64,000 nt of DNA from Hydrogenophaga sp. (GCA_030653975.1 JAURYH010000055.1:50678-114677); one strand, 5' to 3'. Shown: positions 1-10,336, counted from the first letter of the stretch. Notes: generated by a model from the letters alone, not told the origin. Program-made: numbers and translations.

Positions 1-369
1 CTCGACAGTTCGGGCTTCGTGAGCGAAGGCGCGGGCGAGAACATCTTCGTGGTGAAGAACGGTGTGATCTACACGCCCGACCTCTCCGCCGGTGCGCTCA
101 ACGGCATCACGCGCAACACCGTGTTCCACATCGCCAAGGACCTGGGCCTGGAGATCGTGCAGAAGCGCATCACCCGCGACGAGGTCTACATCGCCGACGA
201 GGCCTTCTTCACCGGCACCGCCGCCGAAGTGACCCCGATCCGCGAGCTGGATCGCATCGAGCTCGGCGCCGGCAGCCGCGGCCCGATCACCGAAAAGATC
301 CAGAGCGCGTTCTTTGACATCGTCAACGGCCGCAACCCGAAGTACGCCCACTGGCTGAGCAAGGTTTGA
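1..369 (+). CDS. ilvE: branched-chain amino acid aminotransferase, C-terminal part (5' truncated by window)
   Basis: Frame open from base 1; protein [34 protein letters not shown] is the class IV aminotransferase/IlvE signature. Confidence 0.93.
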   Translation, partial: LDSSGFVSEGAGENIFVVKNGVIYTPDLSAGALNGITRNTVFHIAKDLGLEIVQKRITRDEVYIADEAFFTGTAAEVTPIRELDRIELGAGSRGPITEKIQSAFFDIVNGRNPKYAHWLSKV

Positions 370-380
370 GGACAAAGAAC

Positions 381-587
381 ATGAGCAAGACGGACATCGA
401 ACTCGTCGCCAAAGACCTGAACGCCCAGGGCGGCATCTTCTGCCCCAGCCCCAAGGCCGACATGAAGCTCTGGAACAGCCACCCCAAGGTCTATCTGGAT
501 GTGGCCAAGACCGGCGAAGCGCGCTGCCCGTATTGCGGCACCGTGTACCGGCTCGGCGCCAACGAGCAGTTGGCGCACCGGCACTGA
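381..587 (+). CDS. small zinc-finger domain protein (CHCC/NDUFS6-like)
   Basis: 68-aa ORF from MSKTDIELV; CPYCGTVYRL and conserved H/C residues; follows ilvE directly. Confidence 0.8.
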   Translation: MSKTDIELVAKDLNAQGGIFCPSPKADMKLWNSHPKVYLDVAKTGEARCPYCGTVYRLGANEQLAHRH

Positions 588-591
588 ATCC

Positions 592-1422
592 ATGGCAAGG
601 CCTGGCAGCGTCGAGGTTGTTGTCTCAACCTACAACAACCCCCACGCGCTGGATCTGGCCTTGTGTGCCCTGCGGCGCCAATCCATCGCCGACTTCAAAC
701 TCTGCATTGCCGACGACGGCTCCGGGAAAACCACCCGGGATCTGGTGAACGCATGGGCCGAGGTGTTTGGTCCGCGGCTTCGCCACATCTGGCACGCAGA
801 CCATGGCTTCCGGAAAAACCGCATCCTGAACAAAGCCATTGCCAGTTCGACAGCGGAGTACCTGATTTTTCTCGATGGCGACTGCGTGCCGGGGCGGGTG
901 TTTGTCGAACGCCACCTCGCACTGAGCAAACCGGGTCGCTTCTGCACCGGCGGCGTGATTCGCCTGGATGCACCCACGAGCAACGCCGTCGCCAGGGACC
1001 AGATCGAATCCGGCGAAGTGTTCACGCCGCAGTGGCTGTCCGCACACCAGGCCCTGGACAGCCTCAGCAACCGGCTGAAAGCCGGGCTCTACCCGGCGTG
1101 GATGTCGGGTCTGGCCGAGAACCTGACCCCGGTCAGCAAAACCTGGAACGGCGGCAACAGCTCCACCTGGCGCATCAACCTGATCAAGGTGAACGGCTTT
1201 GACGAGAACTTCGGCTACGGCGCTGAAGACATCGAACTCGGATTCCGTCTGAACAACGCCGGCATCCGGGGCCGACACCTGCGGTACACCGCACCGGTGC
1301 TGCACCTGGAGCACGAACGGGACTATGCCGACCCGGCCGGCAAGGAAAAGAACAAGGAGACGGCCCTGCAAGCGCGCAAGGCCGGCAAGACCCTCTCGGA
1401 CCAGGGCATCGACCGCCTGTAG
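592..1422 (+). CDS. glycosyltransferase family 2
   Basis: MARPGSVEVVVSTYNNPHALDLALCALRRQ...FLDGDCVPG...NGFDENFGYGAEDIELGFRL; start moved to ATG at 592. Confidence 0.85.
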   Translation: MARPGSVEVVVSTYNNPHALDLALCALRRQSIADFKLCIADDGSGKTTRDLVNAWAEVFGPRLRHIWHADHGFRKNRILNKAIASSTAEYLIFLDGDCVPGRVFVERHLALSKPGRFCTGGVIRLDAPTSNAVARDQIESGEVFTPQWLSAHQALDSLSNRLKAGLYPAWMSGLAENLTPVSKTWNGGNSSTWRINLIKVNGFDENFGYGAEDIELGFRLNNAGIRGRHLRYTAPVLHLEHERDYADPAGKEKNKETALQARKAGKTLSDQGIDRL

Positions 1423-1471
1423 CCGCTCAGCTTCCTGGCAACCCTTTGCCAGACGGGTCAGACGGGCGCAC

Positions 1472-1498
1472 AAAAAAAAGCCACCTTGCGGTGGCTTT
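1472..1498. terminator. rho-independent terminator, possibly bidirectional
   Basis: AAAAAAAAGCCACC-TTGC-GGTGGCTTT just after the glycosyltransferase stop. Confidence 0.8.
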
Positions 1499-1750
1499 GA
1501 AAGTCCTTGGAAGGACGTCGTTGGGAGACCAGTTTCAAACGCTTGAACAACGTATGGGGTTTGCCGGATCTGCTTTTTCGGAATGTTGTGACAGCAACAG
1601 GGTTTATTGTGCGCTGCCACATGGGTTTCAAACATCCCCCATTTGGGGGAGCATCGGCCCGTTTTGTTGGCAAATCACCCACCTTTTCGCCAAAAACACG
1701 GGCCATACGGTTCTCGATTGAACCTTGGCGCATCAAAACCCGGCTGACGC

Positions 1751-3037
1751 TCACAGCGGCAGTTCAACCACGAAGCGCGCGCCGCCACCTGGACGGGATT
1801 CACAACGCACCAGACCCCGGTGGCGCTCGGCGATGGACTTGACGAGTGACAGCCCCAGACCCACGCCGCCTTCTTTCTCGCTGGCGCCTGGCAGGCGGTA
1901 GAAAGGCTCGAAGATGCGCTCGCGCAGCTCGGCTGGCACCCCAGGACCCCGGTCGTCCACCCACAAGACCGCCACACCGGAAGCACCCGTCGATGCCCGG
2001 GATCTCGAGCCGGACCGCTGCGACAGCGTCAGACGCACCTGCGGCTCCCCCGGATCGGCTTCTGTGCCAGAGACCGGGCGGCCATAACGCCGCGCGTTCT
2101 CCAGCAGGTTGCGCAACAAACGGCGCAACAGCCTCGGATGGCCTTGCACCAGCAGCGGCGACCCACCGGGCGCGATCTCCAGATCGGCACCGGTGCGGGC
2201 GCACTCCTCGGCCGCCAGGCCCACCAGATCAACTTCCTCTGTCGGCCCCAGGGCCGACGCATCGTTGGCATCACGCGCCTCCAGCCGGCTGGCCAGCAGG
2301 ATCTCGTCGATCAGCTGGTCCAGCTCCTCGATGCTGCGCGCGATCTCGGCGCGCTGCCTGGACCCGGCACGGTCGTGCCCCAGCAGCTCCAGCCCCATGC
2401 GGATGCGCGCCAGCGGCGAACGCAACTCGTGCGAAGCGTTCGCCAGCAAGGCCTTGTGCGACAGCAGCAGGGTCTGCACGCGCTCGGCCGCGGCGTTGAA
2501 ACGGGCCGCCAGAAACGCCACCTCGTCCTGCCCCTGCACGGGCAGGCGTGTGCTCAGGTCGCCTTGGCCCCAGCGCTCCACGCCTTTCTGCAGGGATTCC
2601 AGTCGTTTGGTCAACCGGCGCACGATCGGGTACGCGCCCAATGCCACGGCCAGCGCCACCAGACCGAGCAGCCAGGCAAAGCCGAAAGGTGACTGCAAGC
2701 CGAAGAGATTGCGTCGCGACGAGACGCTGCCGGGCGGCCGGTTGGAGCGGGGCAACAGCACGTAGAGCGTCTCGCCGTTCTTCATGGTCACCTGGAACTC
2801 CAGGCCCTGGCCCGGAATGCGCACCGCCCTGGCGGGCGACTGCCCCACCACCTCCCCGGCGCCATTGCGCAACACGATCTCGCGCGCCACGCGGGCGTCG
2901 CGCTCCTCGCGATCGTTGTCCAGCGCCATCTGCCAGAGCCAGCCCACCACCAGCGTCAGCACCGCCACGGCCGCCACCACAGCGAGCCAGATGCGCAGGT
3001 ACAGCCGCTGACCCCAGAGGCTTTTCATGGCAGCCAC
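1751..3037 (-). CDS. two-component sensor histidine kinase (HAMP + HisKA + HATPase)
   Basis: ANASHELRSPLARIRMGLELLG H-box; WVDDRGPGVP / GGVGLGLSLVKSIAERH ATPase motifs; N-terminal TM. Confidence 0.9.
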   Translation of the reverse strand: MAAMKSLWGQRLYLRIWLAVVAAVAVLTLVVGWLWQMALDNDREERDARVAREIVLRNGAGEVVGQSPARAVRIPGQGLEFQVTMKNGETLYVLLPRSNRPPGSVSSRRNLFGLQSPFGFAWLLGLVALAVALGAYPIVRRLTKRLESLQKGVERWGQGDLSTRLPVQGQDEVAFLAARFNAAAERVQTLLLSHKALLANASHELRSPLARIRMGLELLGHDRAGSRQRAEIARSIEELDQLIDEILLASRLEARDANDASALGPTEEVDLVGLAAEECARTGADLEIAPGGSPLLVQGHPRLLRRLLRNLLENARRYGRPVSGTEADPGEPQVRLTLSQRSGSRSRASTGASGVAVLWVDDRGPGVPAELRERIFEPFYRLPGASEKEGGVGLGLSLVKSIAERHRGLVRCESRPGGGARFVVELPL

Positions 3038-3084
3038 TCTGGCCGACGCGCAGACGCCAATGGATGCACGGGTGACCCCGTCAG

Positions 3085-3185
3085 AGCAGTGATACCCGCC
3101 CGCGAACGCCGCAGAACCGGCTTCGCCGGGCTGCTGGCGTTGTCCCGCCCCTGAAGGGAAGATCCGAAGCGGCGCTGGGGAGTCA
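3085..3185. repeat. dispersed ~100-bp repeat, family 1, copy E
   Basis: Reverse complement CCAGCGCCGCTTCGGATCTTCCCTTCAGGGGCGGGACAACGCCAGCAGCCCGGCGAAGCCGGTTCTGCGGCGTTCGC aligns by eye with copies at 19402, 30482, 31355 and 55536. Confidence 0.7.
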
Positions 3186-3188
3186 TCC

Positions 3189-3456
3189 AGGGCCTGTTGA
3201 CACTATTTTCCCAAGTGCGAATAGGTTGAAAACAGCGCAAATCTGGGCGCGCGACGACGGCCAGACTGGATGTCTGGCCCAGGAGTGCAACAACGAGTCG
3301 CGCTGTTTTCAACCCATTCCCTTCGGGTTGCGGCCAAAAAGGCCCTGCGCGGCGTTGCGAAGCCTTGCCGGGGGGTGACCCCGGCCGCGTTTCGCGCCTT
3401 GCGCATGGCCTTTTTGATCCGCAACGCATCTTGGAAAAATGGTGTTAACAGGCCCT
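3189..3456. mobile_element. MITE-like element, 268 bp, with imperfect terminal inverted repeats
   Basis: Left AGGGCCTGTTGACACTATTTTCCCAAGTGCG vs reverse complement of right end AGGGCCTGTTAACACCATTTTTCCAAGATGCG; internal perfect 15-bp IR GGTTGAAAACAGCGC (3224-3238)/GCGCTGTTTTCAACC (3300-3314). Confidence 0.7.
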
Positions 3457-4186
3457 AGTCCTGCTGTTTGGCAAACACATAACCCACGCCGCGCACCGTC
3501 AGGATGCGCTTGGGGTCTTTGCTGTCGACCTCGATGGCGGTGCGGATGCGACCGATGTGCACGTCGATGCTGCGATCAAACGCTTCGAGCTCGCGGCCAC
3601 GCACGGCCTCCATGATCTGGTCGCGCGTGAGCACGCGCCCGGCGCGCTCGGCCATCGCCACCAGCAGGTCGAACTGGTAGGACGTGAGTTCACACGCCTG
3701 TCCAGCGACCTGCACCGTGCGCGCATCGCGGTCGATCTCCAGTGAGCCAAAGCGCAGCGCGGGTGCGCCGCGCGCCGCGGATCCAGCGCTGCCCGGCTCC
3801 CCCCGACGGCGCAGCACGGCGCGGATGCGCGCCAGCAGTTCGCGCGGCTCGAACGGTTTGGGCAGGTAGTCGTCGGCACCCAGTTCTAGCCCGATGATGC
3901 GGTCCATCGGATCGCCTTTGGCGGTGAGCATGAGCACGGGCACGCGCGCGTTCTCGTTGGGCAAGGCGCGGATGCGGCGACAGACCTCCAGCCCGTCCAT
4001 GCCGGGCATCATCAGGTCCAGGATCACCAGCTCGGGCTGCAGCAACATCAGATGCTCAAGCCCTTGCTCGCCGTCGGGCGCGTGCGTGACCGCAAAGCCC
4101 GACTGGCCCAGGTAGTCGGTCACCATCTGGGCCAGCCGGGTATCGTCTTCGATCATCAGGAGGCGGGTAGGCGTCGGGGAGGTCAT
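3455..4186 (-). CDS. OmpR-family DNA-binding response regulator
   Basis: LLMIEDDTRLAQMVTDYLGQSG receiver, LVILDLMMPGMDG, C-terminal winged helix (RSIDVHIGRIRTAIE...ILTVRGVGYVF). Confidence 0.92.
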   Translation of the reverse strand: MTSPTPTRLLMIEDDTRLAQMVTDYLGQSGFAVTHAPDGEQGLEHLMLLQPELVILDLMMPGMDGLEVCRRIRALPNENARVPVLMLTAKGDPMDRIIGLELGADDYLPKPFEPRELLARIRAVLRRRGEPGSAGSAARGAPALRFGSLEIDRDARTVQVAGQACELTSYQFDLLVAMAERAGRVLTRDQIMEAVRGRELEAFDRSIDVHIGRIRTAIEVDSKDPKRILTVRGVGYVFAKQQD

Positions 4187-4329
4187 GGCATTCAGTGTAG
4201 CGGGCAAGACAGGGACGTCCCACCCTCCACCGCCTTGCGGCGGCCCGGCGCAGGCTCGTTGAGCCTCAGCCATGCCAATGGTCGCGCGCGCAGGTGAACT
4301 GCGCGTGCCGCTCGCGTAAAGTTCGGTAA

Positions 4330-5898
4330 ATGACCCCGCGCGCGACCCCATTGCCCCTGCCCGCCCCATCACTGGACGAATGGCTGCAGCGCCTGGCGCG
4401 CGAAAGGCCGCAGGCCATTGCGCTGAGCACGCGCGAACCCGGGGAACCAGCGGGTCCGGACACGGACTATGCCGAACTGGCGCGGTGGGCCGAGGCGGTC
4501 GCCCGCCATCTGCAGACGCAACATGCGGTTCAACCCGGTGACCGGATCGCCTGGCTGGGACTGAACCACCCGCTGCAGATCGTGCTGCTGTTTGCGCTGG
4601 CGCGACTGGGCGCGCTGCTGGTGCCGCTGAACCACCGGCTGGCTGCGGCCGAATGGGCCGCGGTGCTGGCCGATTGCCAGCCCAGGCTGCTGGTGCACGA
4701 CACCCACTTCGCACCGGCCGTGGAGGCGCTGCCGGGTCCGGCACCGGCTGGCCTGTGCTGCATTCCGTCCCGGCAGCTGCCCCAGTGCCCCGGCTCGGGT
4801 GTCACACCAGGACGGCAACACCTCGGGCATGACGACGCGCGCGACCAGCCTGTGCTGCTGGTCTACACCTCCGGCACCACGGGCGCCCCCAAGGCCGCCG
4901 TGCACACCCAGGGCAACCTGCTGGCCAACATGGCCATCGCCGCCCGGGTCCAGGGCCTGACGGCCAGCGACACCGTGCTCACGGTGCTGCCGCTGTTCCA
5001 CGTCGGCGGCCTGTGCATCCAGACCCTGCCGGCGCTGTCGGTCGGCGCGCGTGTGCTGCTGTTTTCGCGTTTCGACGCCACGGCCACGCTCGCTTGCATC
5101 GCGCACGAACGCCCCACCTTCACCCTCCAGGTGCCCGCGACACTGAAGGCGCTGACCGAACACCCGCAATGGAGCAGCACCGATCTGTCCAGCCTGCGCG
5201 CGGTCTGGGCCGGCTCCAGCCTGCTGCCGCCCGCAGCGCTGGCGGCGTTCCATGCGCGCGGCGTGCCGGTCTGCAACGTCTACGGCAGCACCGAGACCGG
5301 CCCGTTCTCGATCGCCCTGCCAGCCGAACACGCCCAGGACCATGCCGGTTCCTGCGGCTGGCCGGCGCCCGGCGTCGAGGTGGAGCTGCGCGATGCGCTG
5401 GGCACGGTGGTGGCGCCCGGTGCCGTGGGTGAAATCTGCATCCGGGCACCCAATGTGGTCCGGCACTACTGGCCCGACCGCGCCGCTTGCGACGCCGACG
5501 GCTTTTTCCACAGCGGCGACCTGGCGCAACAGGCACCCGACGGCAGCTTCACCGTGGTCGGCCGGTCCAAAGACATGATCATTTCCGGCGGTGAAAACAT
5601 CTACCCGGCCGAGATTGAAAACCTGCTGCTGCAACACCCCCTCGTGGTGGAGTGCAGCGTGATCGGCCAGGCCGATTCACGCTGGGGCGAGGTGGCGGTC
5701 GCGGTGCTGGTGTTGCAGCCCACCGAACACGAGCGCCCGGACTGGGCCGAGCCGTTCCAGCGCTTTCTCGAAGGGCGCCTGGCGCGCTACAAGTGGCCGC
5801 GCCGCTGGCTTCGTGTCGACGCCCTGCCCAAGACCGCGCTGGGCAAGGTGCAGAAGGCGGCACTCAAGCGCCTGTTGGACGCTCCGGCAGCGGAATGA
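4330..5898 (+). CDS. AMP-dependent acyl-CoA synthetase/ligase
   Basis: LLVYTSGTTGAPKAAVHTQGN; VYGSTETGPF; SGDLAQQAPDGSFTVVGRSKDMIISGGENIYPAEIE; C-terminal PKTALGKVQK. Confidence 0.93.
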   Translation: MTPRATPLPLPAPSLDEWLQRLARERPQAIALSTREPGEPAGPDTDYAELARWAEAVARHLQTQHAVQPGDRIAWLGLNHPLQIVLLFALARLGALLVPLNHRLAAAEWAAVLADCQPRLLVHDTHFAPAVEALPGPAPAGLCCIPSRQLPQCPGSGVTPGRQHLGHDDARDQPVLLVYTSGTTGAPKAAVHTQGNLLANMAIAARVQGLTASDTVLTVLPLFHVGGLCIQTLPALSVGARVLLFSRFDATATLACIAHERPTFTLQVPATLKALTEHPQWSSTDLSSLRAVWAGSSLLPPAALAAFHARGVPVCNVYGSTETGPFSIALPAEHAQDHAGSCGWPAPGVEVELRDALGTVVAPGAVGEICIRAPNVVRHYWPDRAACDADGFFHSGDLAQQAPDGSFTVVGRSKDMIISGGENIYPAEIENLLLQHPLVVECSVIGQADSRWGEVAVAVLVLQPTEHERPDWAEPFQRFLEGRLARYKWPRRWLRVDALPKTALGKVQKAALKRLLDAPAAE

Positions 5899-7270
5899 GG
5901 CGCGTCGCCAGCCAGACCAGCAGCAACACCGGCACGCCGAGAAACGCCGTCGCCGTGAAAAAGGTCGGGTAGTCGTAGGCGTCGACAAACGCGCCCGAAT
6001 AGCCCGCCAGCCACTTGGGCGCGAGCAACATCATGGAGCTGAACAGCGCGTACTGCGTGGCCGAATACGTCACGTTTGTCAGGCTGGAGAGGTAGGCGAT
6101 GAACGCCGCCGAGGCCACGCCCGCGCTCAGGTTGTCGGCCGAAATCACGGCGATCAGCGCCGTCACGTCGTGGCCATGCCCGGCCAGCCAGGCGAACAGC
6201 AGGTTGCTCGCGGCCGAGAGAATGGCGCCGATCATCAGCACCCGCATCACGCCCCAGCGCAACGACAGCGCGCCACCGATGAAGGCGCCCACCAGCGTCA
6301 TGATCACGCCGTAGATCTTGGTGACCGCTGCCACCTCGTCCTTGGTGTAGCCCATGTCCACGTAGAACGGGTTGGCCATGATGCCCATCACCACGTCGCT
6401 GATGCGGTAGACACCGATCAGCGCCAGGATCAGCAACGCCTGCTTGCCGTAGCGCTTGAGGAAATCGGCAAACGGCTCGACAAAAGCGCCCCGGAACCAC
6501 TCGGCCGCATTGCGCGAGGGCGGCACGGCCAACTGAACCGGTTCGCGCGAAAACAGCACCGTCACGACGCCCACCAGCATGCTCGCGGCCATGACGAGGT
6601 AGGCCGTGGTCCAGGCCGCGTTCTGGTACAGCGAGCCCGGCGCAGGCTTGGCAGCGTCGGCGACGGCCGCCAAGGCCTGCGCCACCGGCACCACCTCGGC
6701 GCGCGCCGCCAGCCACAGCACGCCCGCCCCCGCCCAGATCATCGCCAGCCGGTAACCCGTCTGGTACGTGGCGGCGAGCACCCCCTGGTGCCGCGTGTCG
6801 GCGGACTCGATGCGAAAGGCGTCCAGCGCGATGTCCTGCGTGGCCGAGGCAAACGCCACCGCCAGCGCGCACCACACCACCACGTCCAGCCCGGTGCGCG
6901 GGTCCGAGAGCGCCATGCCCACCAGCGCCGCCATGATCGCCCCCTGCGACAGCAGCAACCAGCTGCGCCGCCGCCCCAACCAGCGCGTGAGCAGCGGGAT
7001 CGGCAGCCGGTCCACCAGCGGCGACCAGCACCATTTGAAACCGTAGGCCAGACCGACCCAGCTCAGGTAACCGATGGTCGTCCGGTCCAGCCCCGCTTCG
7101 CGCAGGCGAAAACTCAGCGTGCCCAGCACCAGCAGCAGCGGCAAGCCGGCCGAGAAGCCGAGCGCGAACATGCGCAGGCTGGCGGGCTCCAGGTAGGCCC
7201 GCAGGGTTTCACCCCAGGTGGGTCGGGCGGTGGTGGGCGGGGTCGAAGTCGTGACAGCGTTCTCGGTCAT
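5864..7270 (-). CDS. MFS transporter, AmpG (muropeptide permease)-like
   Basis: 12-TM hydrophobic protein; GFSAGLPLLLVLGTLSFRLREAGLDRTTIGYLSWVGLAYGFKWCWSPLVDRLP is typical of AmpG. Confidence 0.85.
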   Translation of the reverse strand: MTENAVTTSTPPTTARPTWGETLRAYLEPASLRMFALGFSAGLPLLLVLGTLSFRLREAGLDRTTIGYLSWVGLAYGFKWCWSPLVDRLPIPLLTRWLGRRRSWLLLSQGAIMAALVGMALSDPRTGLDVVVWCALAVAFASATQDIALDAFRIESADTRHQGVLAATYQTGYRLAMIWAGAGVLWLAARAEVVPVAQALAAVADAAKPAPGSLYQNAAWTTAYLVMAASMLVGVVTVLFSREPVQLAVPPSRNAAEWFRGAFVEPFADFLKRYGKQALLILALIGVYRISDVVMGIMANPFYVDMGYTKDEVAAVTKIYGVIMTLVGAFIGGALSLRWGVMRVLMIGAILSAASNLLFAWLAGHGHDVTALIAVISADNLSAGVASAAFIAYLSSLTNVTYSATQYALFSSMMLLAPKWLAGYSGAFVDAYDYPTFFTATAFLGVPVLLLVWLATRLIPLPERPTGA

Positions 7271-7317
7271 TGCAGCAGTGGGGTGCACCCGGCGGGGGCT
7301 TTGTCTATTATTGACCC

Positions 7318-8172
7318 ATGTGTTTTCTCTGCGACGTCAAGACCTCGTCCGCCCCCACTTCCCAGCGCGGCCCCTGGCAGGCGCGGCGCGCCTTTGTGCT
7401 CGCCGGCATGGCCACCGCTGCCGCACCCGCGATGGCCCAGGTGGACGTGGGCAAGGCTTCCAGTTTGCGCAAACTGGTGCCCGCCGACCAGATCGAGCAA
7501 GCGGGCAGCCAGCAGTTCGTGCAGACCGTGCAGGAAGCGAAGCAGCAAAACGCGCTGCTGCCGGCGAGCCACCCACAGGTGCAGCGGCTGCACGGCATCG
7601 CCAAGCGCATCATTCCCCACGCTGCCGCCTGGAACCCGCGCGCCAGGGACTGGCGCTGGGAGGTGGTCCTCATCAACAGCGACCAGACCAACGCCTTCTG
7701 CCTGCCCGGCGGCAAGATCGCCTTCTACACCGGTATCCTGAGCCAGCTCAAACTCAGCGACGACGAAGCCGCCATGATCATGGGCCACGAAATGGCGCAC
7801 GCCCTGCGCGAGCACGCGCGAGAACGCCTGGCGAAGAGCAGCGCCACCAACCTCGGCCTGCGCCTGGGTGCCGAATTGCTGGGGCTGGGCAACCTGGGCG
7901 GCGTTGCGGCCGATCTGGGCTCGCAACTGTTGACGCTCCGGTTCAGCCGCGAGGACGAGTCCGAGGCCGATCTGGTGGGCCTGGAACTCGCGGCGCGCGG
8001 CGCCTATCAGCCCCGGGCCAGCGTGAGCCTGTGGCAGAAGATGGCCACCCAGACGGGTGGCCCAGGCATCGGCTTTCTCTCGACCCACCCCACCGGCCCG
8101 AACCGCATCAAGGAACTGCAGGCCAATCTGCCCAAGGTGCAGGGACTGTACGAGCGGGCCCGTCGCGGCTAG
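7318..8172 (+). CDS. M48 family metalloprotease
   Basis: Signal-like N-terminus; IMGHEMAHALREHARER (HExxH) and SREDESEADLVGLELAARGAY. Confidence 0.9.
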   Translation: MCFLCDVKTSSAPTSQRGPWQARRAFVLAGMATAAAPAMAQVDVGKASSLRKLVPADQIEQAGSQQFVQTVQEAKQQNALLPASHPQVQRLHGIAKRIIPHAAAWNPRARDWRWEVVLINSDQTNAFCLPGGKIAFYTGILSQLKLSDDEAAMIMGHEMAHALREHARERLAKSSATNLGLRLGAELLGLGNLGGVAADLGSQLLTLRFSREDESEADLVGLELAARGAYQPRASVSLWQKMATQTGGPGIGFLSTHPTGPNRIKELQANLPKVQGLYERARRG

Positions 8173-9131
8173 TGCTGGGCCGGCACCCCGGCCGCGCCGG
8201 TCCGGTGCCGCGCAGCCGCCTCGCTCTGCGCGTAGGCCGGCAGCGCCAGCGCCAGGGGCAACAGGTAGTAAACGGCGCGGTAGGCCAGCACCGTGGCGAG
8301 CACCTCGGCCACCGGCAGGCGGGCGCCGAGCGTGGCCACGAACACCGCTTCCAGCACCCCCAGGCCCGCCGGCACGTGCGTCAGCACGCCGGCCAGCGCC
8401 GCCAGCAGCAGGGCACCGAGCACGGTGGGGTAGTCGATGCGGCCACCGAACAGGCTCCAGACGGTGGCACCGATCAGCAGCCAGCTCGCGCCACCCGCCA
8501 CCAGCTGCCACACCGCCAGGGGGCCGCTGGCCAGCGTCAGCGACTGGCCGCGCCAGGCCAGCCGACGCGGGCGCACGAAGCGGCACAGCACCGGGTAGGC
8601 CAGCGCGGCCAGCAGCATCACCAGCCCGATGCCGCGCAGGGCCGGGTCCGGCAGCGCCCAGCCGGCGCTCAGGCGGGGCGGCGCCCACAGCAGCACCGCA
8701 CCGCCCACCCACAGGTAACCCAGCCAGTTGGTCGCCATGCTGTGCGCGATGATCTGCGCCACCGTCGGCGCGGACAGGCCCCAGCGCGTGTACAGCCGCA
8801 GTCGCAGGGCGAAGCCGCCCACCAGCGAGCCGGCGTTGAGGTTGAACGCGTAGCTGATGGCGGCGGTGCCGAGCGTTCGCAGCGTGGACAGCCGGTGGCC
8901 CGTGAGCCGGCGCCCGATCAGGTCGAAACTGGCGTACAGGCCATGGCTGAGCAGCGCCAGGCCGGCCGCCGCCGCCAGCCGACCGGGTGGCATCTGCTGC
9001 AACGCCTGCCAGACCGCGGGCCAGTCCACCGTGCGGGCCTGCCGCACCACCAGTGCGAGCACCAGCGCCGCCAGCGCCCACGGGGCCACCCGCTTGAACC
9101 ACGTCCATGCGGTGCGGGCCCAGGGCTTCAT
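8169..9131 (-). CDS. lysylphosphatidylglycerol synthase-like/UPF0104 membrane protein
   Basis: Multi-TM, start MKPWARTAWTW; GALLLAALAGVLTHVPAGLGVLEAVFVATLG matches the UPF0104 family. Confidence 0.82.
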   Translation of the reverse strand: MKPWARTAWTWFKRVAPWALAALVLALVVRQARTVDWPAVWQALQQMPPGRLAAAAGLALLSHGLYASFDLIGRRLTGHRLSTLRTLGTAAISYAFNLNAGSLVGGFALRLRLYTRWGLSAPTVAQIIAHSMATNWLGYLWVGGAVLLWAPPRLSAGWALPDPALRGIGLVMLLAALAYPVLCRFVRPRRLAWRGQSLTLASGPLAVWQLVAGGASWLLIGATVWSLFGGRIDYPTVLGALLLAALAGVLTHVPAGLGVLEAVFVATLGARLPVAEVLATVLAYRAVYYLLPLALALPAYAQSEAAARHRTGAAGVPAQH

Positions 9132-10336
9132 GTCGGGTCGGCCCGCATGGGAACCACCTGCGGCGCGCGCACTGGCGTGAGCCGGGCCCAGGTCGGGTAG
9201 CGGCGCAGGACGTGGAACACCACCAGGCTGCGCAGCGCGATCCAGGCCGAGCGCAGCCGCCCCGGCGTCGGCAGTTGCACGCGCTGGCAGCCGTGCCGCA
9301 TCAGGTGTTCGAGGCACCCGCTCAGATGCCGGGCGAACGCGGTGTCGCGCACCACCACGTTGGCCTCCAGATTCAGGCTGAGGCTGGTCGGGTCGAGGTT
9401 GCTCGATCCGACGGTGGCCCACAGGCCATCGACCACCGCCACCTTGGCGTGCAGCGGGCGCTCAACGTATTCGTAGACGTTCACCCCGGCGCGCATCAGG
9501 TGGCCATACAGCAGCGCCGAGGCCTTCTGCACCCAGGGCTGGTCGGGCCAGCCCTGCAGGATCAGGTCGACCCGAACACCGCGGCGCGCCGCGTGGCGCA
9601 GGTCGCGCAGAAACCGGTAGCCGGGGAAAAAATAGGCGTTGGCGATCAGCACGCGTTCGTGCGCGCTGCGCACCGCGGCGCGGTAGTGGCGCTCGATGTC
9701 GGTGCGGTGGTCGCGGTTGTCGCGCGTGACGAAGGCGGCCACCGCGCCGTCGCCGACTTCCTCCATCGCGCCGCCCCAGGTGCGGATCGCTCGCCAGCGC
9801 TGCAGCCAGTCGTGGCGCGCGGGTTCTGGCGTGTCCAGGTTGGCGCGGCAGAAGGCCTGGATCTGGCCCACCAGCGGACCCTCGACCTCGACCGCGTAAT
9901 CCTGCTTGGCCAGCGGCCCGAACTCGGCCAGGTGGTCCAGCGAATAGTTGATGCCGCCGACAAAGGCCCGCCGGCCGTCCACCACCACCAGCTTGTGGTG
10001 CATGCGCCGCAGCATGTTGATGCGCGCGCCCAGCAGGCGTTGGGCCGGCTCGAAACTGCGCAGCCGCACGCCCGCATCGAGCAGCGGCTGCGTGAACGAC
10101 GGCGCCAGGTCGGGCGAGCCCCAGCCATCGACCAGCACATGCACCACGGCGCCGCGCCCGGCCGCGCGCAGCAGCGCCTGCTGCAGCTCGTGCCCGACCT
10201 TGTCGTCGAACAGGATGAAGGTTTCGAGCAGCACCTCGTGCTCGGCTTCGGCGATGGCCTCGAACACGCGCGGGAAATAGACCTCGCCGTTCTCCAGCAG
10301 CGTGATGCGGTTGCCCGGCACCCAGTGCGAGTTCAT
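9128..10336 (-). CDS. clsB: cardiolipin synthase B-type phospholipase D family protein
   Basis: Two HKD motifs: HHKLVVVDGRRAFVGG and HAKVAVVDGLWATVGSSNLDPTS. Confidence 0.9.
   Translation of the reverse strand: MNSHWVPGNRITLLENGEVYFPRVFEAIAEAEHEVLLETFILFDDKVGHELQQALLRAAGRGAVVHVLVDGWGSPDLAPSFTQPLLDAGVRLRSFEPAQRLLGARINMLRRMHHKLVVVDGRRAFVGGINYSLDHLAEFGPLAKQDYAVEVEGPLVGQIQAFCRANLDTPEPARHDWLQRWRAIRTWGGAMEEVGDGAVAAFVTRDNRDHRTDIERHYRAAVRSAHERVLIANAYFFPGYRFLRDLRHAARRGVRVDLILQGWPDQPWVQKASALLYGHLMRAGVNVYEYVERPLHAKVAVVDGLWATVGSSNLDPTSLSLNLEANVVVRDTAFARHLSGCLEHLMRHGCQRVQLPTPGRLRSAWIALRSLVVFHVLRRYPTWARLTPVRAPQVVPMRADPT

Noticed and set aside
5813-7741. 642-aa plus-strand ORF
   Set aside because: Antisense to the AmpG-like gene; low-complexity Arg/His/Gln composition typical of high-GC shadow frames.
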